A stretch of DNA of 64,000 bases, taken from the NCBI RefSeq assembly GCF_002215035.1, contig NZ_NKFP01000003.1:74437-138436 (forward strand), given 5' to 3'. Below, one piece after another: positions 52,943 to 61,188 of this stretch. Below the pieces are notes generated by a model, which had not been told where the DNA came from, made no database searches, and was given only the letters and a program-made list of their open reading frames with translations. Numbering within the stretch: the first letter of the stretch is position 1; each line of letters starts with the position of its first letter. The stretch comes from Leptolyngbya ohadii IS1. GTDB lineage: Bacteria > Cyanobacteriota > Cyanobacteriia > Elainellales > Elainellaceae. The translations under genes and the position numbers were made by a program.

Positions 52943-54001
52943 TTATTTTAACGTTGTGGCATGAGAAGAACGCTTTTGAAGCGGACACTCGGAAGCAAGG
53001 GGCTGATCGACGGACCAGATTGGCAGGCGATCGACCTGCTCCAGGGTTTGCTCAAGGTAAGAGGTGTGACCCACTGCCACTGCCTCGCCAAAATACCCCT
53101 CCGACCCAGAGTGTTCCTGATTACCCGTATTGCAAACGGTGTAGCGTCCTTCTTCCCTGGCTTCATTCACCGGAGAACCGACCGTCCAGCGCCACCGTGC
53201 CGGAAAGATGATGCGGGGCAACTGTGCCACCCAGTCTCGATCGCCATACAGGTGATAAAGATGATTGACATCATTAAAGCCTGCTCTGCCCTCGAACGTG
53301 CCGCCCAGCGAGATTACGGTAATGCGAGCATTGTTAATCCATTCCCGCAAATGAGCTGTTGCTCCCAGTGCCACCTGTGTTCCTCCGCTGGTACTAAGCA
53401 GAATTAGATTAATCGGGCGGTCGGAACGAACAATCGGATGGGCAGCATTCATCCGATCGACGATCGTGCGAGCAATGCCAAGGTTGTAAACTGGACCATA
53501 GCGATCGTCGGCAGAAATCGCAAATCGCCACAGATTCCGAATTTGCACGAAAACGTAGGCAAATGATTCAGTGTCTTTTGCGGCTTGCCATAGTGGCGCT
53601 AAAAATCTCTGCCTGCCCAGGTCTTGATTTCGCACTGAGTAGGGAAACACATCTCGCACGGCAACACAATTCGCGTGGCGGGCGGCAAGCGTATCAATAA
53701 AATAGCGTTCGCCCTCGGTAATCTCATCCGGTGAAAAATTTCCTACCCCTGGCAAAAAAACAATATAGCAATCGATTGCTGCATCGGAAGGAGCGGTAGT
53801 GGGTTGCAGCAAGACATCGGGTGTCTCTGCCTCATCTTCCAATTCCAACCCTAAGCTTTCAGCATTTTGATTCAGCCACCAGACGATCGTGTTTACGGGG
53901 GCAAGCATTCCCCACAGCACCAGGAAGCCAGCGACTAGGAGAATCAGTTTGAACGTTGTTCCACTCAATCGATGAACCGCGCGGCTAAACCACTGTGGCA
54001 T
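52943..54001 (-). CDS. Membrane-anchored alpha/beta-hydrolase-like protein, unknown function
   Basis: 352 aa. One N-terminal membrane helix (about 17-38, LILLVAGFLVLWGMLAPV), an acidic linker, then an alpha/beta-type domain: CYIVFLPGVGNFSPDEI, a LILLSTSGGTQVALG strand-turn-helix like a nucleophile elbow with Ser, VISLGGTFEGRAGFND and a late GDRDWVAQLP. A His for the triad could be GHTSYLE near the C-terminus. This fold suggests an esterase or lipase-type enzyme at the membrane, but the catalytic triad is only partly convincing. First gene of the three-gene operon. Confidence 0.65.
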   Translation of the reverse strand: MPQWFSRAVHRLSGTTFKLILLVAGFLVLWGMLAPVNTIVWWLNQNAESLGLELEDEAETPDVLLQPTTAPSDAAIDCYIVFLPGVGNFSPDEITEGERYFIDTLAARHANCVAVRDVFPYSVRNQDLGRQRFLAPLWQAAKDTESFAYVFVQIRNLWRFAISADDRYGPVYNLGIARTIVDRMNAAHPIVRSDRPINLILLSTSGGTQVALGATAHLREWINNARITVISLGGTFEGRAGFNDVNHLYHLYGDRDWVAQLPRIIFPARWRWTVGSPVNEAREEGRYTVCNTGNQEHSGSEGYFGEAVAVGHTSYLEQTLEQVDRLPIWSVDQPLASECPLQKRSSHATTLK

Positions 54002-54259
54002 TTCAGGCTTGCTCCGACAAGTTCTTCCTATTCAAAGGCGATCGAGCTTGAGACTGGCAATTTAGATGAATTCAATCATCGTATCGGTCAACTGCTTGCC
54101 ATGGCTCTCCTAAAGGGTTGAAATTAAAGCGGCAACTAATCCTGCCCATTGTTTTTGTGCCTAGCTCCTAATTCCGCACCATTGTGCAGACCAGGTTTTG
54201 CGGAGGTTAGGATAGAGCTTTAATTCGCCATTGCTGTTCCAGTTCAACCAAGTCGAGAT

Positions 54260-55771
54260 TTATCGAAACACCAGTGGCACCAGTGTGTAGCAGGCGATGG
54301 TAACAAGAACGACCCCCAACAAATTCATCGGCAGTCCGGCTCGTGCTAACTGTCCTGTGTTAATCTGCCCGGTATTGAGTGCAATGGCGTTTGAGGGCGA
54401 ACCAACCGGCAATGTGAAACCGAAGCTTGCCGCTAATGTCACCGCCATCGTGAGTTGCAGTGGACTCAGCCCGATCTTCGCCGCCAATGGAGCAGCAATG
54501 GGAATCAGTAGTGCGGCGGTTGCAGCGTTGCTCATAATTTCGCCAACAAAGATCGCCAAGGCTGACATAATGGCTACAGCAACCACAGCGGGCAACGCTT
54601 CGAGAAACCCCAAACGATTTGCTATCCACACATCGATGCCAAGCGTGGTAAATCCAAAGGCTAACGCTAGCCCTCCTCCGATTAGCAGCAGTACGCCCCA
54701 CGGTAATTTCACCGCTGTTTTCCAGTCCAAGAGCCGCCCACCCTTTGCCGAGGGCAGCACAAAGAGTGTCAAGGCACCCGCCATCGCAATGGTCACGTTG
54801 CTGACGTTCGGTAGCAGATCCCCCCAAACCAAGCTGCGCGATACCCACGCCACAACCGTTAACAGGAACACAGCACCGACCGCTTTTTCGTCGCGGCTCA
54901 ATGGACCCCGATCGCGCAAACGCTCCTCGACAACCTTGTTCCCCTCCGCCAAAGAAACATCGTGAATGGGCGCAACTCCGTAAACCAGATAGACCCAGGC
55001 AACTGCCACCGCAAGAATGCTCATGGGCACACCAATCAGCATCCACTGCCCAAAACCAACCTCGAAACCAAGAATCTGGGGTGCGAGCGACGCAAATACT
55101 GCGTTGGGCGGTGTCGCAATGATGGTAGACAAGACTCCGAGCGTTGCTGCATACACCACGGCTAACACCAAGCACTTTCCAAGGCGGCGGCGTTGCTCGT
55201 CATCTGTAACGGTGGCAACCACGGAAAGGGCAACGGGCAGCATAATCACGGTGGTCGCGGCAGCACTGATCCAAGCACTGATCGCTGCACAGGCTACCAT
55301 GAAGCCTGCCACCAGTCGGCGTGGGCTACCTCCAAAGATTTTCAAAATGTGCAGGGCAACCCGCTCGTCGATTTGCACACGGGAAATACCACGTGCCAGC
55401 AGCAGCGCACCCAGAAACAAAAGGATGGTGTTATCTGCATAGGTTTGTCCAACATTATTGAGTTCAGGCGGACCCAGCAGCGGATACACGACCAGCGGCA
55501 ATAGACCTGTGGCAGCAGTCGGAATCGCATCGGTCACCCACCACACACCCATCCATGCTGTCAGACCCAGCACGCCGCGCGCTGGAGTCGCTAAACCGGG
55601 AATCGGCAAGAACAAGACCACAAGGAACAGCACGGGACCCAGGATGATCCCCACCGTGCGGAAAGTGGAAGCACGACCGACTGCTGTTGGATCACGCTTC
55701 GCCCTCTTACGCTGACGGCTTGCAGAAGCAGCGATCGATATTTTGCCGTCAGATCGTGGTCTTCTGGTCAT
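54260..55771 (-). CDS. DASS/SLC13-family anion transporter
   Basis: 503 aa from ATG 55771, chosen for AAGGAAGAGCT just upstream; nine extra codons are possible. The N-terminus is basic and cytoplasmic, followed by about 11-12 membrane helices. Both halves carry the substrate/sodium-binding loops of the family: IATPPNAVFASL and PVGSPSNAIALN. DASS carriers move di- and tricarboxylates or sulfate with sodium or by exchange. It lies 52 nt downstream of pcaG on the same strand, so it may carry a carboxylate substrate or product of that pathway, such as carboxymuconate or protocatechuate (inference). Confidence 0.9.
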   Translation of the reverse strand: MTRRPRSDGKISIAASASRQRKRAKRDPTAVGRASTFRTVGIILGPVLFLVVLFLPIPGLATPARGVLGLTAWMGVWWVTDAIPTAATGLLPLVVYPLLGPPELNNVGQTYADNTILLFLGALLLARGISRVQIDERVALHILKIFGGSPRRLVAGFMVACAAISAWISAAATTVIMLPVALSVVATVTDDEQRRRLGKCLVLAVVYAATLGVLSTIIATPPNAVFASLAPQILGFEVGFGQWMLIGVPMSILAVAVAWVYLVYGVAPIHDVSLAEGNKVVEERLRDRGPLSRDEKAVGAVFLLTVVAWVSRSLVWGDLLPNVSNVTIAMAGALTLFVLPSAKGGRLLDWKTAVKLPWGVLLLIGGGLALAFGFTTLGIDVWIANRLGFLEALPAVVAVAIMSALAIFVGEIMSNAATAALLIPIAAPLAAKIGLSPLQLTMAVTLAASFGFTLPVGSPSNAIALNTGQINTGQLARAGLPMNLLGVVLVTIACYTLVPLVFR

Positions 55772-55822
55772 TAGCTCTTCCTTAATCCCGAAACACACCG
55801 CTGCTGATGCTTGTGCATTGAC

Positions 55823-56470
55823 CTAACGCAGCGCCAAAAACACCGTTTCAGCCTTGCCCGTGCCACGCACCGCATCTTCTGTCGCTTCAGCAACGATCTT
55901 GCCTTCCAAGACCAGATCCTCGGCTTCGCCACGCAGCACAATATCAAAGCGGTACACGGTTTCCCCATCACGCTCTTCCCGCTTGGCGAGCAAAGTCGAT
56001 CGGCGGTTTGGGGGAACACCCTGAAGCACAGGGTCAGACTCGGTGCGCGGGTCGTCCGCGAAATACATGCGCGTGATCAAAGGATGGGACACGCCGCTGG
56101 CATGGACCAACACAATGATGTGCGGCGCTTGCATCTTGTCCCCTGGGTATGGGACAGGTCCGGGCTTAATCGTTTGAAACCAGTAGTGTCCATTGGCATC
56201 GGTGCTTGTGCGACCAAAGCCGACAAAATCCGGATCGAGCGGCAAAGGTCGCTGGTCGAGCGGGTGATTGTAGCGCCCATGAGCATTGGCTTGCCAAATC
56301 TCAAGCAGCACGTTAAATAACGGATCACCGTCGCTATCGAAAACATATCCCTCGATGCGGATGTGCTCTCCCTCAGTGCCTGACTGCGTGAGGATGTTGG
56401 CTCCTTCCGGCATCATCCCCAGGCTAAAATAAGGACCGACCGTCTGTGTGGGTGTGAGATCAAGTGTCAT
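55823..56470 (-). CDS. pcaG: Protocatechuate 3,4-dioxygenase alpha subunit
   Basis: 215 aa. Intradiol dioxygenase fold: TPTQTVGPYFSLGM at the N-terminus, the IRIEGYVFDSDGDPLFNVLLEIWQ segment (split here as EIWQANAHGRYNH), FGRTSTDANGHYWF, and QAPHIIVLVHASG where the beta subunit has its iron ligands. In the alpha subunit the metal ligands are not conserved, as seen here. It forms an alpha-beta protomer with PcaH. The start overlaps the stop of pcaH by 4 nt, so the subunits are translationally coupled. Confidence 0.93.
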   Translation of the reverse strand: MTLDLTPTQTVGPYFSLGMMPEGANILTQSGTEGEHIRIEGYVFDSDGDPLFNVLLEIWQANAHGRYNHPLDQRPLPLDPDFVGFGRTSTDANGHYWFQTIKPGPVPYPGDKMQAPHIIVLVHASGVSHPLITRMYFADDPRTESDPVLQGVPPNRRSTLLAKREERDGETVYRFDIVLRGEAEDLVLEGKIVAEATEDAVRGTGKAETVFLALR

Positions 56471-57165
56471 GCGTGGACTCCTTCGTAAACACGATCGGTT
56501 TCAAAGGGTGTCGCTTGTGCTCCTCGTAGGACGATGTCGAAGCGAAAGCCCATCGCCCACCCCGGCTCGGTCAGATCGTGGTCGTAGCGGCACACAACGC
56601 GCTCCCGATCCTTCTCTGGAATCGATTGAAAGATTGTGTCAAGTGGAAACAACGGATCGCCGGGAAAGTACAGTTGGGTCACCAGTCGGGAAGCGATCGA
56701 GGGTCCCATGATCGAAAGATGAATATGAGCCGGTCGCCACTCGTTTGTTTCGTCTTTCCACGGGTAGGCACCGGGACGGATCGTGAGAAAGCGGTACACA
56801 CCCTGGTCATCGCTCATGCAGCGCCCCCGTCCCACAAAGTTTGGGTCGAGCGGTCCCTGCCACGAGTCAAATTCGTGGTTGTAGCGTCCTGCCGCGTTTG
56901 CTTGCCAGATTTCGATTATTACACCTGGAATTGGCTCGCCGTTTTCGTCAAGCACGCGACCCGTGATGACGACGCGCTGTCCGATCGCCTCAGCGCCGGT
57001 GCCAGCATTGGTAGTGAGGTCGCTTTCTTCGGGTCTAACTGGATCGATCGCCGCAAATGGCGATGTGAGTTCCGACAAGGTTAGCGGCTCATCGAGACTG
57101 GATAGGTGCGGTTCGTTCCGAGTAACCTCTTCCCACGCTTCGTAGGCATACCGTTTTTCGCTCAT
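56467..57165 (-). CDS. pcaH: Protocatechuate 3,4-dioxygenase beta subunit
   Basis: 232 aa from ATG 57165, preceded by AAGGAGGAT. Non-haem Fe(III) ligands are all present: Y95 (AAGRYNHEFD), Y134 (IRPGAYPW), H147 and H149 (RPAHIHLS). Their spacing equals Y108, Y147, H160 and H162 of the Pseudomonas enzyme. It cleaves protocatechuate between its hydroxyls to 3-carboxy-cis,cis-muconate. The usual downstream genes of the beta-ketoadipate pathway (pcaB, pcaC, pcaD, pcaIJF) are absent from the window. The operon is pcaH-pcaG-transporter. Confidence 0.95.
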   Translation of the reverse strand: MSEKRYAYEAWEEVTRNEPHLSSLDEPLTLSELTSPFAAIDPVRPEESDLTTNAGTGAEAIGQRVVITGRVLDENGEPIPGVIIEIWQANAAGRYNHEFDSWQGPLDPNFVGRGRCMSDDQGVYRFLTIRPGAYPWKDETNEWRPAHIHLSIMGPSIASRLVTQLYFPGDPLFPLDTIFQSIPEKDRERVVCRYDHDLTEPGWAMGFRFDIVLRGAQATPFETDRVYEGVHA

Positions 57166-57433
57166 TCCAATCCTCCTTACTTTAGAACTGATTCGATGGA
57201 CGTAACTGCTCAATGAACTTCTCTAACAAATAGGAGACTTTAGCTAGAAAACTTTAGCAATATCAGCTATTACGAGTTCATCTCCATAATTTCCAATCAA
57301 TTAATTTCCCTGGCGAGCAGAAACTGTTTCTGTTTTTCCTGTTTGTTGCTCATTTTCCAGTTTCCAACCAATCAACCCTTACCCACTTTGACTTCGCAAG
57401 CTTTTGTCTGGTACTTAGGTTTGGAGTAATCAG

Positions 57434-58015
57434 CTACCCATTCAGCTTTGTCACCACTGCCGCAACCTTTGCCCCGATTTTTTCGATCGCATTTTGCTGC
57501 TGCAAGTCCTTCAGTGTCCCATCTGGATTAAATGCCTCATGCGCTCTCATCACAGCAAACTGATCGGGCAAGACGAGAACTTTGATGTTGCCAAGCAGCG
57601 ATCGCAAATGCACTAAACCTCGCAATCCCCCTAAGCCTCCCGGTGATGCGCTCATAATGCCTGCTACCCTGTCGGCAAAAGCAGCTAAGGGTGGCTCATT
57701 GCCTACGGGACGCGATGCCCAGTCGATCGCATTTTTGAGCAAGGGTGTAACCGAGCTGTTATATTCTGGTGAAGCAATCAGGAAGCCTTGATGAGATTTC
57801 ATCAGTTCCTTCAGCTTCATCGCATTTTCAGGAATACCTTGTTCCGCTTCTAGGTCCTGGTCGTACAAGGGCAGTGGCAGATCGCGTAAATCCAGATAAG
57901 TGACTTCGGCTCCTACCGCTCTTGCTCCATTTGCTGCAATTTGCACAACGCGCTTATTGAACGAGTCTTTTCGGGCACTACCTGCAAACGCCAAAATTCG
58001 AGGAGAATTACTCAT
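57434..58015 (-). CDS. NADPH-dependent FMN reductase (quinone/azo/chromate-reductase type)
   Basis: 193 aa from ATG 58015; a TTG ten codons upstream is less likely. Flavodoxin-like fold: the phosphate-binding loop AGSARKDSFNKRV, DLRDLPLPLYDQD, and the FMN-binding SPEYNSSVTPLLKNAIDW. Members reduce quinones, azo dyes, chromate or iron using NAD(P)H. Its place beside pcaHG, a glutathionyl-hydroquinone reductase and a MarR gene fits a quinone/aromatic stress role (inference). No operon link to pcaH: about 270 bp separate them. Confidence 0.93.
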   Translation of the reverse strand: MSNSPRILAFAGSARKDSFNKRVVQIAANGARAVGAEVTYLDLRDLPLPLYDQDLEAEQGIPENAMKLKELMKSHQGFLIASPEYNSSVTPLLKNAIDWASRPVGNEPPLAAFADRVAGIMSASPGGLGGLRGLVHLRSLLGNIKVLVLPDQFAVMRAHEAFNPDGTLKDLQQQNAIEKIGAKVAAVVTKLNG

Positions 58016-58325
58016 AGGAGGGGCAGTCGGTAAATGTTGCTTCAATAATCAAATTTGATACCATTTGTACACATCTTGCTTAAGAGTGAAGTCAAGCTAT
58101 AGTCTGCCTAATCTGGAGACCAGTGAATAATATAAAGATTTGTAATTTGAGGAAAAACGTCTGCTCTTAATTCAGTACTTATTAGTTCTTGACTTGCTGT
58201 GTGAACAGAACTGATTCCGGTGGGCAGTTAAAACGGATGGGTACATAGCTAAACCCAATATCCCGATTGATGTAGAGGCAATCCTCACAGCACTATGCTT
58301 TGTTAATGAATCAATTTTGAGTGAG

Positions 58326-59150
58326 TTATAGACCTTTGGAAAATGCTCGTGATTTCCTGCCCGATCGTCTGGGTTGTCCAAGCGGTGAGATTGCATTCAG
58401 GAAATGCAGAGTGCGGCTGACAAATCGTTCTTCTGCGTTTTGCTCCTCACGATGTCCTAAACTCCGTAATCCGTTCAAATCCAGAAAGCTAAACACAACT
58501 TTTGAGAAAAAGGGAACGAGGCAGAACAAAAAGGTATCCACGTTCTGGTCGAACAAGCGTAAACAAGAAGTCCCTGTAATCCAGATCAGCGGATAGCAAA
58601 TCCAGGTGATGGTAAAGAAGGTCGTTAACCCGTTGTAGAAGCTGGCTAATTCCGCATCACCCCTGGTCTTGTCGCGTAGTGGTCCCCAAATGCCCCACAG
58701 TACAACTAAAAACGCTACACAGCCGATCGTGTACCACAAGTAGCGCACCCAGGGGACGTCTGAGAGGTCGGCAATTAAACCTGTAATAATGACAATCACC
58801 TGCGTTGCCATCAGAGAAAAAATAAGCGTCCAATCCTTCGATTTATGGCGATGCATTGCTGTCCAGGACAGTGCCATGAGCAGCAGCGGCGTGGTCACAA
58901 TCCAGTCGGCATAGCGAGCAAAGTGGGTGATTTGTCCGGCAATCTCGATCTTGCCCTGTTCCAGTCCATCTCCGCTAGTCGGCAACGCCATCAGCAGATA
59001 CATTAAGCCTGACCAGAGGGGAATGAAGGTGGCGACAAAGTATTCGAGCCGGGGAATGCCATGCGGATTTCGACCCAGTAGGGCAAAATAAATTGCGCCG
59101 ATCGACATCCCGCCGATATACAGCCAATGCCAAAGACTCTGCCAATCCAT
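58326..59150 (-). CDS. Microbial rhodopsin of the Anabaena sensory rhodopsin (ASR) type
   Basis: 274 aa, ATG preceded by AAGGAGAG. Seven membrane helices. Helix C reads RYADWIVTTPLLLMALSW: D82 equals bacteriorhodopsin D85 (counterion), T86 equals T89, and A93 replaces the proton donor D96. Helix G reads LVPFFSKVVFSFLDL: K217 is the retinal Schiff-base lysine, and P213 stands where most rhodopsins have the second counterion Asp, a known hallmark of ASR. The loop between helices B and C is longer than I recall for ASR (PTSGDGLEQG). ASR-type proteins are photosensors acting through a soluble tetrameric transducer; no such transducer gene is seen here. The C-terminal tail of about 45 residues is basic and cytoplasmic. 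Confidence 0.95.
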   Translation of the reverse strand: MDWQSLWHWLYIGGMSIGAIYFALLGRNPHGIPRLEYFVATFIPLWSGLMYLLMALPTSGDGLEQGKIEIAGQITHFARYADWIVTTPLLLMALSWTAMHRHKSKDWTLIFSLMATQVIVIITGLIADLSDVPWVRYLWYTIGCVAFLVVLWGIWGPLRDKTRGDAELASFYNGLTTFFTITWICYPLIWITGTSCLRLFDQNVDTFLFCLVPFFSKVVFSFLDLNGLRSLGHREEQNAEERFVSRTLHFLNAISPLGQPRRSGRKSRAFSKGL

Positions 59151-59618
59151 CCGCTATCTCTCCTTGAGAGTAAAAGTCAATCTGCAATTTTCTAAAACCG
59201 ATCGCTGTAAATTGTTGAGGTCAGGAAAGACAATCATCAGCCCCTATTTCTGTCCCCTACCTCGAAGTAATCTGTTAAGTAAACAGTAATCCTGCCTCTA
59301 TTTATTGGAGGAATCTACAAAATGTGTCTCTCAGTCTTTAACCTATCTATCAGTCACCAAGTATTAGTATTTTCTGCAAATGTGATAGAAAAGCGACAGC
59401 ATCATCGCCTTAACGCAATTAGAGGTCTTTGTTCTGTCATTTTTAAATCACATTCTGCTTTCACAGTGGAATGATGGGACGCAACACAGCGTTAATTCTT
59501 TAATTCGTCAATTTCTATGTTAAGCCTCTGGTACAACAATGCAGTGCTTGATGAAATCCTTTGGGATCGATCGCATCCCTTTCGTCCTACAGCGTGTGAG
59601 TGAAGAAGAGTCAGGACG
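59151..59618. other. Divergent intergenic region between rhodopsin and flavocytochrome genes
   Basis: 468 bp, AT-rich. It holds a candidate 50-codon ORF (59322-59474) but no clear RNA or repeat. Promoters for both divergent genes must lie here. Confidence 0.4.
59322..59474 (+). CDS. Candidate small protein, 50 aa
   Basis: ATG with a strong ribosome site (GGAGG, 59307-59311) ten nt upstream; reads MCLSVFNLSISHQVLVFSAN and ends FKSHSAFTVE. No homology recognised, no membrane helix. The composition is not obviously protein-like, so it may be chance; only the ribosome site supports it. Confidence 0.3.
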   Translation: MCLSVFNLSISHQVLVFSANVIEKRQHHRLNAIRGLCSVIFKSHSAFTVE

Positions 59619-60953
59619 ATGAGACGGCTATTGGTGCATAGTCCAGTCACGGTTGCCGCACTATGGATTGTGGCTTATCTAGCGATCACCCTGTTTCCTT
59701 TAATGGTGCTGCTGCTGTATCCACCGCCCGATCGTGGCTTCTGGATCGATTTGTCCGTTGCGCTGGGCTTTATTGCGCTGGCAATGATGGCATTGCAGTT
59801 TGTGCTGACGGCTCGCGTCAATCGCATCGAGTCTTCCTACGGCATTGACATCCTGCTTCAGTTTCACCGCTATACCTCGATCGTCGCCTTTTTCATGGTG
59901 CTGGCGCATCCGATTATTTTGTTTATCGTTGAACCTGCCACGCTGCAACTGCTCAACTTTCCCCAAGCTCCGCTGCGGGCACAACTGGCAACGATCGCAA
60001 CGCTGGCATTTCTGGCAATGGTTGTCACCACAATTTGGCGCAAGCAGCTAAAAATCCCCTATGAGTCGTGGCGAGCGTCCCACACAATTTTGGCAGTGCT
60101 GGCGGTGGGATTGGGCTTTGGACACGCCATTCTGGTGGGCAACTATCTGGGGTTGTTCTGGAAGGCAGTTTTGTGGTCAGGGATTATCCTGGTGTCACTG
60201 TGGCTCATTATCTACGTGCGGCTGGTCAAACCCTGGCTGCTAAAGAAAAAGCCCTATGTCGTTGAGGAAATTCTGCCGCAGCGAGGCGATGTTTGGACAT
60301 TAGCACTACGCCCGATCGGTCACGAAGGCTTTAACTTCCAGCCCGGTCAATTTTCCTGGCTGACGCTGAATATTACGCCCTTCAGTATGCGCGAGCATCC
60401 CTTCTCCATGTCCTCCAGCGGCGATCGTTCGGATCGCATCGAGTTTGGCATCAAGGCGATCGGGGATTTTACCAAACGGATCAAAGATTACAAGCCGGGG
60501 ACAAAGGCTTATTTGGATGGTCCCTATGGTGTGTTCACGACCGAGCGATACTGGGACACTGCTGGGTTTGTGCTGATTGCGGGTGGAGTTGGTATTACGC
60601 CGATTTACAGTATTCTCCTAACTGCCGCCGAACGAAAAGACGATCGCCCTTATTTGCTGATTTATGCTGCTCCGTCCTGGGACGATATTACTTACCGGGA
60701 AGAAATTGAGACATTAAAAGAAAAGCTGGATTTGACCGTCGTTTGCGTATTACGGAAAGCACATGATGACTGGGAAGGGGATACGGGATACGTCGATCGG
60801 GAATTGCTAGAGAAATATATTCCAATCCATCGAGGCAGTCGCCATTACTTCGTCTGTGCCGCTCCGGTGATGATGGATGCGGTTGAACGGGCATTGTTTG
60901 ACCTGGAAGTTCCCGTGACGAATGTACACATGGAACATTTTGATTTGGCATGA
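59619..60953 (+). CDS. Ferric-reductase-type flavocytochrome (FAD/NAD(P)H oxidoreductase)
   Basis: 444 aa. Six membrane helices in the first about 215 residues, with histidines suited to b-type haem binding (QFHRYTSIVAFFMVLAHP, RASHTILAVLAV, GFGHAILVGN). A cytoplasmic ferredoxin-reductase-like part follows: FAD motif REHPFSMSSS, LDGPYGVFTTE, the NAD(P) loop AGGVGITPIYSIL, and a late YFVCAAPVMMDAVE. The enzyme passes electrons from NAD(P)H across the membrane, typically to reduce iron or oxygen. It is divergent from the rhodopsin gene; shared regulation is possible but unproven. Confidence 0.92.
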   Translation: MRRLLVHSPVTVAALWIVAYLAITLFPLMVLLLYPPPDRGFWIDLSVALGFIALAMMALQFVLTARVNRIESSYGIDILLQFHRYTSIVAFFMVLAHPIILFIVEPATLQLLNFPQAPLRAQLATIATLAFLAMVVTTIWRKQLKIPYESWRASHTILAVLAVGLGFGHAILVGNYLGLFWKAVLWSGIILVSLWLIIYVRLVKPWLLKKKPYVVEEILPQRGDVWTLALRPIGHEGFNFQPGQFSWLTLNITPFSMREHPFSMSSSGDRSDRIEFGIKAIGDFTKRIKDYKPGTKAYLDGPYGVFTTERYWDTAGFVLIAGGVGITPIYSILLTAAERKDDRPYLLIYAAPSWDDITYREEIETLKEKLDLTVVCVLRKAHDDWEGDTGYVDRELLEKYIPIHRGSRHYFVCAAPVMMDAVERALFDLEVPVTNVHMEHFDLA

Positions 60954-61002
60954 TGGGTGAGTGGATGGGTGGATGAGTGGATGAGTAGATGAGTGGATGG
61001 GG
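60952..61002. repeat. Imperfect tandem repeats of GTGGATGA/GATGGGTG
   Basis: About six iterations of an 8-bp unit (gtggatgg, gtggatga, gtagatga and similar) start at the stop codon of the flavocytochrome gene. Simple-sequence repeat, prone to slippage. Confidence 0.7.
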
Positions 61003-61030
61003 AATTTGGAGAGGTCGGAGTTAGGGTTTT

Positions 61031-61180
61031 ATGCGTTACAGTATTATGCTGCAAATTGTCGCAGGCACAACGGTTGTTTTAGTGGGAGCCGCTGCTTTAT
61101 TTGCCTGGATTCAGAATCGATCGACTGAGGTTCGCAGTCAGTCTGACTCAACGCGATCGGAGCTTTTAACAGTCCGTTAA
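61031..61180 (+). CDS. Small single-helix membrane protein, 49 aa
   Basis: ATG 61031 to TAA 61180. One hydrophobic helix (residues 5-26, IMLQIVAGTTVVLVGAAALF) followed by a polar tail (NRSTEVRSQSDSTRSELLT). It lies about 77 nt after the flavocytochrome stop on the same strand and might be expressed with it. No family recognised; the clean helix-tail pattern favours a real gene. Confidence 0.5.
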   Translation: MRYSIMLQIVAGTTVVLVGAAALFAWIQNRSTEVRSQSDSTRSELLTVR

Positions 61181-61188
61181 TCCTTCCG

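Noticed and set aside
54297-55715. Several long ORFs opposite the DASS transporter (up to 222 aa)
   Set aside because: The transporter has clear membrane helices and both substrate loops; the opposite frames are Ala/Ser/Pro-rich shadows.
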